Of a stretch of 64,000 bases of DNA, positions 54,870 through 64,000 are shown piece by piece. A program made the translations under genes and the position numbers. The notes under the pieces are model-generated. The model was not told where the DNA came from. It searched no databases and worked only from the letters and a program-made list of their open reading frames with translations. This stretch comes from Nephrocerus scutellatus (taxonomy: Eukaryota; Arthropoda; Insecta; Diptera; Pipunculidae), in NCBI GenBank assembly GCA_947095585.1, contig OX352761.1:136306277-136370276 (forward strand). Direction: 5' to 3'. Each line of letters begins with the position of its first letter. Within the stretch, counting starts at the first letter, position 1.

Positions 54870-56165
54870 ATTAACTAAGAGATGGCAGCAAGCAATAATT
54901 TGGTCGTTGCGAGTACAAGGTTTGCGTGTAAATATATCCACAAAGCCACCTGGGTATCTCTTGATGGAGCCACTCGCAACCAGATCAACCACGTGTTGAT
55001 AGACCGCCGCCACAACCCGAACCTGATAAACGGTACGAACGTACCGAGGTGCCAACGTCAACACGGACCACTATCTTGTCGATATGATGCTCCGAACGCG
55101 GATTGCATTATCACGAAAGACTGCATCCGCGAATCAGATTCGAGTCTGCCATTCGCAACGAAGAGACCAGAAACAAATACGGTCAAGCGACTCGCCCTAA
55201 ATGCAGGGAGAGTAAGTCCTGGGGCTGAGATGTCGGGTATAGAACAGAAATGTCGGGTATAGAACAGAAATGGACAATCCTTTAGAATACTGTCATACCA
55301 GTGTGGCTTCATCCCAGGCAAATCAACAACTAATCAGATTTACACCCTTAGACAGGTGATGGAAAAATGTCTAGAATTTCAAAACTGACTACACCATCTT
55401 TTTATAGACTTTTAAAGCCGCCTATGATAGCATAGCCAGAGTAGAACTTTATAAAGCCCTGATAGAATTCGGCATCCCAAATAAACTGACACGACTATGT
55501 AGGTTTACCATGACCAATGTTATAAGCCAAGTAAAAATATCTGGATCACTATCAAGCCCATTCAACATCTATAACAGGCTCCGACAAGGAGACTGGCCAG
55601 CGTCCTCCTCAACCTGGCGTTGGAGAAAGTGATCCGAGAATCTGACGTAACGGCAAGAGGAACAATCCTCTATAAGTGCATTCAGATACTGGCTTACGCA
55701 GACGTTACTGACATCGTTGTTAGAAATCCAAGAGCTGTATCGAGCAGGTGGCATGAAATCTTGGGCTGCACATAAATGAGAGCAAAACAATGTACAAGGT
55801 GGCCAAGTCTGCGAGTAGAAGATCTAACATTGGTCCCTTAGTTAAAATAGTGGAGCGCGAATTTGAAGTAGTGCAGTCCTTTAATTAACTCGGGTCAACT
55901 GTAGCAGCCGATAATAGCATAGAACCAGAAATACGAGCTCAGTTGCTTAAAGCCAACACAGCCTACTTATAGTCTGGACTCTTAAAATCCAGGAACTTAA
56001 CCATAACAAGCTGCTTGTATATAAGACAATGGTCGTACCAGTACTTGCATATGGATCCGAGACTTGGGTGCTTAGCAAAAACATTCTGACCTCTAAGCCA
56101 CGTTCAAGAGAAAAGTCTTGCATAGAATTGTTGGACCCGTATAAGAGAAAGGACAATTAAAATTG
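54870..56165 (+). pseudogene. RTE-type LINE relic (endonuclease and reverse transcriptase)
   Basis: The endonuclease end reads His-Lys-Ala-Thr-Trp-Val-Ser-Leu-Asp-Gly-Ala-Thr-Arg-Asn-Gln-Ile-Asn-His-Val-Leu-Ile (split over two blocks), then Asp-Arg-Arg-His. RT blocks follow: [28 protein letters not shown] and Leu-Ala-Tyr-Ala-Asp-Val-Thr-Asp (active site altered from Ala-Asp-Asp). Several frameshifts and stops make it inactive. The order and wording fit the RTE clade. Confidence 0.85.
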
Positions 56166-56290
56166 GATTAAATTAAATTAAATTGTAGGTCCCTTCCATT
56201 TGTGCCCAAAAGTATACATGCACAACACAAATGGTCGCGAGAAGCTAGGCTTTTGACCGCAACGGTCTGTCGCGCCGAATGTTATATTAT
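56166..56290 (+). mobile_element. SINE 3' fragment (copy 5)
   Basis: After a (TTAAA)n stretch, GTAGGTCCCTTCCATTTGTG, CATGCACAACACAAATGGTC, GCGAGAAGCTAGGC and GGTCTGTCGCGCCGAAT match the last third of the SINE at 9531. The head and middle are missing. It lies directly after the RTE relic. Confidence 0.8.
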
Positions 56291-56319
56291 CTGTCCGAAA
56301 AGTACAATATTAGAATTTC

Positions 56320-56880
56320 AGCATGTTCTTTGGGTAGTATCTTTTTAAGTTTGTAGACTAATCCCTCATGCCTAACTTTATCAATGCCTGTGCTACATCG
56401 AGAAAGACTGTAGAACAAATGGTTTTCTCTTAAATCGCTTTTTCGTACCTGATCAATGGTTTAATGTTTTACTCGAAAATCAAATTAGTGGTCTGAAATA
56501 ATATGTTTCCATTCTATAGTTGGGAGTAGTCTTTTTAAAAGTTTTGTCATTATTGGCAGCAGCAAATATATTGGCATATAGGATGATGCTTCGTAAGGTA
56601 GTTTTCCCGGCTTGGTTCTCATGTTAACTTCAGCTAATTTACTAATTAATTTAATTTTAATGCATGTAAGAATTTGACCAGTTATCAATTCAAATCCTAG
56701 CGCTTTTTTCATATTTAAGGTTTTTATTTCGTTTCTCAGTTCAGATGACGATGTAGTGCATATTTCTTCAGCTTCTTCTGCTAGTTCTTCGCTAAGCAAG
56801 GGGTTTGGTTGGCAAATTTCTTCTAGATACTCTGCAAATATTTCAGCTTTTTGCTTGTTACTCTAAGCCCACTTTCCATG
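56320..56880 (-). pseudogene. Jockey-type reverse-transcriptase relic (N-terminal half)
   Basis: Minus strand: Glu-Ile-Lys-Thr-Leu-Asn-Met-Lys-Lys-Ala-x-Gly-Phe-Glu-Leu-Ile-Thr-Gly, Lys-Pro-Gly-Lys-Leu-Pro, Ser-Ser-Tyr-Met-Pro-Ile-Tyr-Leu-Leu, and His-Ile-Ile-Ser-Asp-His, ending with Leu-Val-Tyr-Lys-Leu-Lys-Lys-Ile-Leu-Pro-Lys. This is jockey-clade RT order, with internal deletions and frameshifts. Confidence 0.85.
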
Positions 56881-57489
56881 CTGGTACAAATAAATTAATT
56901 TTTTAATTAATGTTCGAAGAACTTTTAAAATACTACAACTGTCCTACAACAATACTACTGTTTTTAAAACGTACTCATTCGCACCATTAAAATGACCACA
57001 TAACATAAATTTTTGATCAAATCTTTAGCCAAATCTTAATACTAAGCTAAGTTGTGCAATTTTTTTCTCTAACTTAAAAACGTACTTTAAAGTTATATCT
57101 AAAAAATTTCAAAGAAATTTAACGCTGTTCAGAACTTATTGCTAAAATCCAAAAAACAAAACAGAATATCTTGAGTTCTTTCATGCTCATAAGTTCTGAT
57201 AAATATTTCGAGATCATTTTTTGTTAAAACGACCTAAATCCGCTTAGTTCATGTACACATTTCGTATTAAAATAGTATATACTTCTTTTAATGTCTTTCA
57301 TATTCTCTCCTTACTAAAGAGTGCATTTGTGCATTAACTCTCAAGACACATTACCATATTACCACATTTCAGCGATTTCTGAAATAGACTGAAAAAACCA
57401 CATTTTACTTTGCAAACGTTTAGGCCTAAAAAATCGAAAGCAAGCGATGCGTAGATTGAGTATTTTTTACAGTTTTCCAGGGGTAGTTA
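56881..57489. other. No gene seen
   Basis: AT-rich intergenic sequence with no recognisable feature. Confidence 0.4.
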
Positions 57490-57692
57490 CCTCTATGAAT
57501 GAAAAAATTACGCCATCGCAAGCCGAGCTCAAATTAATTGTTTTAAAACAAGTCCGATCAAATTTTGACTGGTAGAAGCCGGGATATACTAGACGACAAA
57601 CAAACGTACACAAGTACAAACGTACAAATGTACACACGTTCGCTGAAAAATATTCATGTTCTCTGAATATAAGCTTCGCCCTTCGGGCTCGC
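57490..57692 (-). repeat. GCGAGCCCGAAGG-family dispersed repeat (copy 2)
   Basis: Minus orientation: GCGAGCCCGAAGGGCGAAGC, TTATATTCAGAGAACATGAA, TTTTCAGCG, a (GTTTGTACxT)n tract, CCGGCTTCTACCAGTCAAAA and GAGCTCGGCTTGCGATGGCG. It is the best match to copy 3 at 62807. Confidence 0.82.
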
Positions 57693-57719
57693 AATAAAAT
57701 GGGAGACAGTCTTAGAGTC

Positions 57720-58340
57720 TTAGATGAGAAACGGGGTATAATTAGTTGATTAGATCTGTTTGAGGAAGGTAATCTAATTGTTTCATAAAGATGTATGATG
57801 TAAGATGATGAGAAAGCAGGATATTCGAAAAGAGATTTAGTGTACGAAACTTTAGGAGATTATCGAGCGTCATACCTTATGGACGCAAGGAATAATTGGA
57901 TACATAATCAAATCGTCGTAAACCAAAGACATATCTTAATATGGCATTAAGAGCAACATTTAGTTTCCTCTTAGATACGTAGCAGCTATTGAAGTAAATT
58001 TCGCAATCATATGTCAAGACTGGCACGGCTAATGTTTTTGCCACTAAGATTTTAGTTTTGAAAGGAGTGAAAGACCGTGAAGCCCATAAAGTACGAAGTA
58101 CTAATACATCAACATCCACTATGTGTCAAGCATTACTACTCGTCTGCAAAGTAATAAACATTACTTGAGACCTGTAAGTTCATTGGTCCTATGATTGAAA
58201 TGCCCATCGAAGTCGTTGGCAAATGAATAAGAGTTTCTTTCTTATCTACTTCCTTCCAACTTTTGCAAAAAGAAAAAGGGTTCCTAATTTATCTGCATCG
58301 ATGCCAACTAGCTCACAAGCGCTACTGATTGCTACAACTT
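57720..58340 (-). pseudogene. LINE reverse-transcriptase C-terminal relic
   Basis: Minus strand: Lys-Thr-Leu-Ala-Val-Pro-Val-Leu-Thr-Tyr-Asp-Cys-Glu-Ile-Tyr-Phe-Asn, Lys-Arg-Lys-Leu-Asn-Val-Ala-Leu-Asn and Tyr-Val-Phe-Gly-Leu-Arg-Arg-Phe-Asp. These are thumb blocks of a non-LTR element. The frame breaks on both sides. Confidence 0.75.
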
Positions 58341-60305
58341 ACGGTTAATTTTCTGATGATCAACTCGGTTGGTTTCCATTTATTGCAGTTAGGTCACATC
58401 AATTCCAAATTTCCATACGGAACGGCTCACAACATTTGCTTACACTCACAAAACTTAATGAACATTTCAAGAAACCACGGAGAAAAATCATATTATGGTA
58501 ATGATTCGATTAAAGCCCACTTAATTCCATTATAGTTGGCTCCTATCAGAGCCAATCTTCAAATTCAAGCTATTAGCATCTAATTCATCTGATTTGCAAT
58601 TAGCGATTAGAAAGCTACTTTTAAAATTTGACTTATCAAGGCAAGTTAGTGTTGATAGGGATGAGCGAACGCAAGACCAATGGCATCACAGTTATCAGTC
58701 TTGGTTTTGGTTTTGCAGGCTGAGTCTTGGTAAGGGTCATGCATCAGTGTCTTTAGTCTTGGTCTTGAATTTAATTCATTTACTGTACTACCAAGTAACC
58801 ATCTCGCATATCGTTCACTATATGTTAAAAGATATAACATCAGTGCTGAGTTTATTCTTCCCAAAGGATCCGTTAGTGTAAAGTAATGTCGTTTAACCTC
58901 GTAACTCCACGACGTCCTGCTAATTTGCTTCAAGCAGAAATTCGACAGACTCAATTAGTCAATTGTTGCTAGGCAAAATAAAATTAATTATTAAGATTTT
59001 TTGTAGTTGATAAAACACAACAGATCATTTCTACACAAAATGCTCCTTCGTTATGTAATCATGACATGTGTGGTGTAAATTTTGTAAAACAAATTTTCTT
59101 CTGGCCACACTTCTTCATGCCATGAAGATGAATTGATTTGGATGGGTATGTATTAGGTGCAATAGGAACTTCATGAGGAACAGGAAATTTAGCTTGGTTG
59201 CAGCATTGCAGCATTTGTATGGTCGCTACTGTATAGACATAGTATACAAACCGTGTATGGGCAACGTGATAATGCATCTGAACAAGCCCACAAACGTAAG
59301 AACAGTGTACGTAAAATACGTATCTTATCGTTGGATATTGTTTGCCTTTACATCAGCTTCCATCCCCTTGTGGTCATGTGTCTTGTTCATCATTTGCGGT
59401 TTGCAAGTCGAAAACAGGACATGGGCGGCGCGTTTCGGTGCAAATGTGCAGTTGTAACTCGAAATAATACAACAAAACGAAAAACGAAAAAACTATAACG
59501 TTTCACATTTATCTTTCGCAATAATTCGTCTATAGAATTTTCTGATATGTATCTAATAAGCAAGGGAAGCTGATCGCACAAGAAGGATGCTAGATGTGGA
59601 TGTAAGATAAATAGCGATTGATCGAGCACGTGTAATTTACGACAATCAAGAGTGGATTAATCCTCATCTGAGGTGGAAACAAGTTTCCTCCTTGCGTAAT
59701 ACATTAAATTACCGTTGAATATTAAGACGGACGAGCTTCGATGATAAAAATCACAACAAAATATTGCTTGGTGTCTCGCGAACGGTAAAATACCGCGAAC
59801 GCTGGCAAAAGAATGAAATTTTCTATAGTATTATATTTATAATTAATAAAATTTCTTGTGTTTTCCCCACAGTGATACTTATCAAAAAAGTGTTTGCAGT
59901 AAAAAATGCAGTGGTTCTTCTCTAATAATTTGCTTTATAAATGAAAAACTCTTCAAATGAAATGAAAAATTAGTAATGAAAATAGAGATGAAAATATAAT
60001 ATATTGATAATATATAAAGTTAATTAGTTGTGTTGCATTTTTGCGCGGTGTCTGGGTGATGTCATCGCGACATTGTATTTGCAGTGATTGTAAATATTTT
60101 GCATGCTCGTCAGATTGCAGTAGCAGCAGTTGTAGTTGCCTAGAATTGACATCGTCATTGTTTCCATCGCCGTCGTGTTCATCATCATCAACGAAAAACT
60201 GCCACCAATACTATTACAACAGTTTCGCCAACAACAACTTTTGCTGCCGATCTACTAATTTGCGACATAATCGCCATCGCAATCGCCATCGCCATCGCTG
60301 TGATC
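58341..60305. other. No complete gene; possible 5'UTR at right end
   Basis: 58660-58770 has the CTTGGTTTTGGTTTTGCAGG stretch shared in inverse with 12815-12880. Several overlapping short frames at 58594-59629 show no domain. 60040-60300 is rich in CATCGC/CATCATCA repeats and less AT-rich, and would be 5'UTR if the exon at 60306 is real. Confidence 0.4.
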
Positions 60306-60387
60306 ATGAATTGGATACTTACAGCGGTTGTTTTACTGTTGTCGCACAAGGAGTACATGGCCAGTCCATCGCCGTTAAAAATGCCAG
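60306..60387 (+). CDS. Candidate first coding exon of a secreted or membrane protein
   Basis: ATG at 60306 opens 27 codons plus one base, to a strong donor CCAG/GTAAGT at 60387/60388 (phase 1). The peptide starts Met-Asn-Trp-Ile-Leu-Thr-Ala-Val-Val-Leu-Leu-Leu-Ser, a hydrophobic signal-peptide core, then His-Lys-Glu-Tyr-Met-Ala-Ser-Pro-Ser-Pro. The frame upstream is open but lacks another ATG. No continuation is recognised in the remaining 3.6 kb, so the next exon would be outside. The gene is not recognised. Confidence 0.4.
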
Positions 60388-60464
60388 GTAAGTTTTGTTT
60401 CTAATTGGTTCAAATATGTTTTATAGGTATAATAGAAAAACAAATACGAATAATACTTGTAGTA

Positions 60465-60850
60465 TGCAGCGCAAAATTCCAAGTGATCCACAAGATTCTA
60501 TTTTTCTCCCATCATTGTTCTTATTTTCATCACTGGTGTTCCACAAGGTACTACTTTTTCGCCGATACTTTTCTTATTTTCATCACTGGTGTTCCCCAAA
60601 CTACTACTTTTTCGCCGATACTTTTTCTAATTTTCATTACTCATTAATGTTTTGTCTTCGACAGCACGATCAGATTTTAATCTTTTTTCTTCCCAAAAAA
60701 CGTAGCATATGAATGATATCATGCTAAGTACGCTTAATTCTGATCTTGCAAACGTAAAAGGTGAGAATACAAAAGAGTCGAATTTAAAGCTTCTAAAGGC
60801 TATTGCTGTCTTCTGTTGTTGAAGCGAAACTCTTACTACCAGCTATTATC
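60465..60850 (+). pseudogene. LINE RT fragment with duplicated GVPQG block
   Basis: The plus strand encodes Phe-Ile-Thr-Gly-Val-Pro-Gln-x-Thr-Thr-Phe-Ser-Pro-Ile-Leu-Phe-Leu-Ile-Phe in two tandem 53-bp units (about 60521-60573 and 60574-60626). This is RT block 4. The units are not a multiple of three, so the frames differ. The flanks carry weak RT-like text. It lies within the presumed intron after 60387. Confidence 0.6.
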
Positions 60851-61279
60851 CATGAATGGCACAAAAAAATAAAAATTTGTTGAAATGACAACATATTCGA
60901 CATCGTCAATAATACTGCGATATACTCTCTCCGATCTGGCTACTACTTACAAGAAGTTCATTCGCGTTGAACATAAACACAATAATTATTGTAATGTTCG
61001 ATAAGGTACAACCAAGACCACCTTGAATATTTCCTGGACACAATTTAGAAAGAACAGCGCAATAGAACTTATTTGTGATGAAAACCTCGCAAAGTCAATC
61101 GAATCGCTGGAACATCGCCATTAATCCCCATTTTCATCATCGGTACTCAAGTGAAATAGCTCAGCTCGTTTTTAACATTTTTACGTTTTTCTACGTTCAG
61201 ATATTTTTATTTGTAAAGGTTTTTCCAATAATGAAAAAACATAAGCATAAGTTACGGCGCTTCAAATGATCAAGAGGCT
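60851..61279. other. No gene seen
   Basis: AT-rich sequence. The short frame at 61075-61269 has no recognisable content. Confidence 0.4.
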
Positions 61280-61670
61280 TCAGTTTTTAAGTTATTTTGG
61301 TCTAAGGGCTTAGGTCTTTACGCAAAATTCGCCACACTGTGGACTGATAGATTCGCAATTCCTTTAAACTGTGTGGAATTGACCGATTTGGCTAATTTTG
61401 TACTGAAACATTAACGGCTGCGATATTTGAAGTACTTCGACGGGTGAGTTGTCTTACTGGCACAGGAACATTCAATAGTGAATATGTTCTCAAATTTATC
61501 CATTATAGAATGCACAGCCTGTCTGATGGGACGATTATTAGGACCGAAAATTGGAGTAGATCTCTTAAAGTTGCCACCACCGAGTCAGAATTTTGGTAGA
61601 GAGTTTTTAAAAAGTTGCTCGTTCGTGACCATCATCACAACAAAAACATAAACTTTGACTGACGTTTTGA
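61280..61670 (-). pseudogene. Mariner-like DDE transposase, N-terminal relic
   Basis: Minus strand: Phe-Gly-Pro-Asn-Asn-Arg-Pro-Ile-Arg-Gln-Ala-Val-His-Ser-Ile-Met-Asp-Lys-Phe-Glu (DNA-binding helices), Pro-Val-Arg-Gln-Leu-Thr-Arg-Arg-Ser, Thr-Val-Trp-Arg-Ile-Leu-Arg-Lys-Asp-Leu, and near the end Leu-Lys-Pro-Leu-Asp-His-Leu-Lys. This is the N-terminal order of the same transposase type whose C-terminus lies at 7811. Frameshifts are present and the catalytic part is missing. Confidence 0.75.
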
Positions 61671-61763
61671 CATTTACAGATCATAAAAAAATTTAAGGGT
61701 CCGTTTATATTAAAATATAAAATTGTTGTGTCCCTATTGAGAAATCCTTTATAAAACATTAAG

Positions 61764-61960
61764 TGGGCGCCGTGGCTCTAGTGGTTAGTGTGTCGGACTT
61801 CTGAGTGGGAGGTTCGAAGTTCGAATCCTAGAAAAACACCAAAATATTTTTCGTTGTCTGACCTCTCGCAAATGTCTGACAAACGTCCGAGTGTAAGAAC
61901 TGTCACAGAAAGCTTCTCAAATCGCCTTTCAGATACCGTCCAGGTACCTTCTATTTGTGT
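61764..61960 (+). mobile_element. SINE, diverged copy (copy 6)
   Basis: The head GGGCGCCGTGGCTCTAGTGG, TTAGTGTGTCGGACTTCTGA and B box GTTCGAATCC are followed by AACACCAAAATATTTTTCG, CCTCTCGCAAATG, GACAAACGTCCGAG, AAGCTTCTCAAATCGCC and CCTTCTATTTGTGT. The end is replaced by an AAACCATAA repeat. Closest in its head to the relic at 27202. Confidence 0.82.
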
Positions 61961-62806
61961 AACATAAACATAAACCATAAACCATAAATATATATTATAT
62001 TAAAATATTTTAATTGTAAGACAATTAATATTAAATTGAAAAATACAAACTAGGGACCCGTTTATTCGTATAACGGGCTGCAGCTATAGTCCCTAATTTT
62101 ATATAATAGTAAAGTCTTGTTATTTTAGATTATTATTTTTATTTTCAAAATATACGAGTATATAAATGTACACTTATATACCTTCTGTTCTCTTTGACCG
62201 TCAACATATGAGAATAAACTTAAAATATGGGATAGAGTTATTTCTTCAAATGTTGATTGTATAATAAATTGGTAAGAATAAACCTTCTAGCTTTTAGTGC
62301 AATGGCTTACGTCATTAACACAAAAGATATATTAAGAAATGCCCAGCTATTGGTCTGTTTGCATCTAATGCAATCTGTTGTTGGTGTTTGGGTTGTTCCG
62401 ATATTGATGTTGATTTACATGAAAATGTGTTCTTTAGAAAAATTATTATTTAAAGGTTTTGTCTCGTTAAAAAAACTTACCATTAAAGCTGAACGTACAA
62501 AATAAAATAGACGTTCGCCAGACGAAGGAAACTTTATCTTGACAGGCTATAACATTATGATTTACAATGCTCTGGAACATCATTATGAGCTGTAGGTTTA
62601 CATTCACTCAATGTCGTAAACAAATTTCAATACTATGGATACAAATAAACATTTTTACTGACATATAGTTATGAAGTAACTAAGCCAAGAACGATAACGT
62701 TTATCTTTTAAGATTTTCTCTTAGAATGTATCTGTGTATTTCGTTGCATTTTTAAAAAGGAAATCGATTGCAATTTAAGTTAGCAATATATACAGAAAAC
62801 ATGATT
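61961..62806. other. No gene seen
   Basis: AT-rich. The frame 62257-62505 starts with TTG and is hydrophobic but unrecognised. Confidence 0.35.
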
Positions 62807-62975
62807 GCGAGTCCGAAGGGCGAAGTTAATAATCAGAGGACAGGAAACATTTTCAGCGTGCGTGTGTCTGTTTGTTAGTTTGTCAGTTTGTCCACTCGTT
62901 TATCTCGGCTTCTAAAAGTCAGAATTTGATGGGACTTGATTAACGCTCGGCTTGCGATGGCGTAATTTGTGATGC
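62807..62975 (+). repeat. GCGAGCCCGAAGG-family dispersed repeat (copy 3)
   Basis: GCGAGTCCGAAGGGCGAAGT, TTTTCAGCGTGCGTGTGTC, a (GTTTGTCA)n tract, CGGCTTCTAAAAGTCAGAAT and GCTCGGCTTGCGATGGCGTA follow the family order. It passes without a break into a satellite-like monomer. Confidence 0.82.
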
Positions 62976-63095
62976 GTGTCGCGCATCGCGAGTGGCCCTT
63001 GTGATGCATGGAAAAGTGTTTTTTTTTTCGACTTCCATTTAACCACCTGGTCCATTTTAACCACCTTTCACCGACCTAGAGAGAGAGAGAGAGAG
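62960..63095 (-). repeat. Single satellite-type monomer joined to a dispersed repeat
   Basis: Reverse-complemented, it reads CTCTAGGTCGGTGAAAGGTG, GTTAAAATGGACC, GGAAGTCGAAAAAAAA and a CACTCGCGATGCGCGACACG block, the same order as monomers in 1590-2800. An expanded (GA)n lies at 63079-63095. Confidence 0.75.
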
Positions 63096-63269
63096 ATGAT
63101 AATATGAGAAAAATATTTTTTTTTTGATTTTTACAGTGTTTTCTGTTGGTGTTTGTGTTCACATAGTAGTAGTATCTAAAACATGAAACATACATCTAGA
63201 TATTGTGTTAAAACAGCATCTATTGTAGTTCCAGATTTCGTTGTTGCTATCTTTGGATCACTATTTATA

Positions 63270-63615
63270 TGCAGATTGAAAAAAAAAGAAAAGACACTTA
63301 AAAGACCTCTAAAATACCCCAAAAATGCGCCTAAAAGGGCCCTTAAAAGACGCCCAAGAGACCTCCAAAAATCCTTTAAAAGACCACCAAAAGACCCAAA
63401 ATATCTTCAAAAGGCCCCAAATGACCTTTAAAGGACCCTAAAAGACTGCCACCCCCCAAAAATGATCCTCAAAAGGCCTCCAAAAGACCCTTAAAAACCC
63501 CGAAAAGATCCCCCAAAAGACCTCAAAAAGATCATCAAAATACCACCAAAAGATCCACCAAAGACATCAAAAATACCCTCAGAAGACCTCCAAAAGCCCC
63601 TCAAAATACCCATCG
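63270..63615. repeat. CCTCAAAAGACC minisatellite (block 3)
   Basis: Imperfect units of about 10-12 bp such as CCTCCAAAAGACC and CCTTTAAAAGACC, C/A-rich and G-poor. It is more A-rich than blocks 1 and 2 but on the same theme and orientation. It ends near CCCATCGCGCG. Confidence 0.8.
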
Positions 63616-64000
63616 CGCGTAAAGAAGTTTTACTTCAAAAAATAAAAAAGAAGAATAAAACTGAAATCCTAACCTAATTCAGGCTGAATTACAAAACTAT
63701 CCATATGGCGAGCTGAGGAACTGCTTTACTATCTTAATACACTTCGATATTGAAATATTTTCTGTTTGCTGTCTTTTCGCAACAAACTTTTTGAAGCTTT
63801 CTTTCATTTCCTTACAAATTGAACAATAAACCGAAATCATTACGCACAAACGCATTATGATGACAAATAATATTGTGGCGGCTGACTCCCACTCTTAACT
63901 TATGACAAAAGATTAACACACTTTCTCGCACTGTACATTGTGTTCGATCAGCACAATTGATTTCTTTGTCAATTAGTTTGTGTTGTCTTTGTTGTTGTCC
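63616..64000. other. No gene seen
   Basis: AT-rich sequence to the window end, without recognisable feature. Confidence 0.4.

Noticed and set aside
55058..55321. Minus-strand frame over the RTE relic
   Set aside because: It is a shadow of the endonuclease/RT relic on the plus strand.
60041..60391. 116-codon Ser/Cys/His-rich frame
   Set aside because: It begins at TTG and is produced by CAT/CGC triplet repeats. It is in a different frame from the signal-peptide-like ATG at 60306 and ends just after that exon's donor.

Overview
This window is nuclear DNA of a dipteran insect. It is strongly AT-rich. The carrier gene has three introns of only 56-62 bp, and the three recognisable protein genes match single-copy dipteran genes: a lysine methyltransferase of the PR-Set7/KMT5A family, a mitochondrial dicarboxylate carrier (Dic family) and the Elongator subunit Elp6. 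Three tRNA genes, one Cys(GCA) and two identical Ile(AAT), are also present. The amount and variety of decayed transposons suggests a brachyceran with a larger genome than Drosophila, possibly a tephritid fruit fly. That genus-level statement is inference only.

Layout. 1-20 kb is repeat-dominated: LINE reverse-transcriptase relics, a ~150-bp CGCG-rich satellite (1.6-2.8 kb), tRNA-Cys (3.3 kb), a CTCAAGACC-type minisatellite (4.5-5.4 kb), a mariner-like transposase tail, an LTR-element integrase relic with a SINE inserted in it (8.7-9.8 kb), a foldback repeat (16.4-17.0 kb), a complete SINE with target-site duplication (17.4 kb) and two MITE-like elements. Elp6 lies on the minus strand at 20.9-21.6 kb, beside a chimeric LINE relic (22.1-23.8 kb). 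24-39 kb holds further MITEs, a mariner relic, the two tRNA-Ile genes, LINE relics and inverted repeats. The dicarboxylate carrier is on the plus strand at 40.5-41.5 kb in four exons. PR-Set7 is on the minus strand at 46.6-48.7 kb in one coding exon, with a probable 5'UTR intron. From 49 kb rightward no complete gene is visible. Two possible plus-strand first coding exons, each encoding a signal-peptide-like sequence (53.1 and 60.3 kb), suggest that long-intron genes run out of the window. The rest is RTE-, jockey- and SINE-type debris.

The three protein genes have unrelated roles (tRNA wobble-uridine modification, mitochondrial anion exchange, H4K20 monomethylation) and show no operon-like link. 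The most interesting material is non-coding: several families recur within the window and can be compared directly. These are a tRNA-derived SINE, an element starting near TCTATATTAAC with about eight copies, a dispersed repeat whose tail resembles the satellite monomer, and several TIR-bearing MITE candidates. I found no CRISPR array, rRNA gene, toxin system or convincing new multigene system. All calls come from reading the sequence, without database searches.
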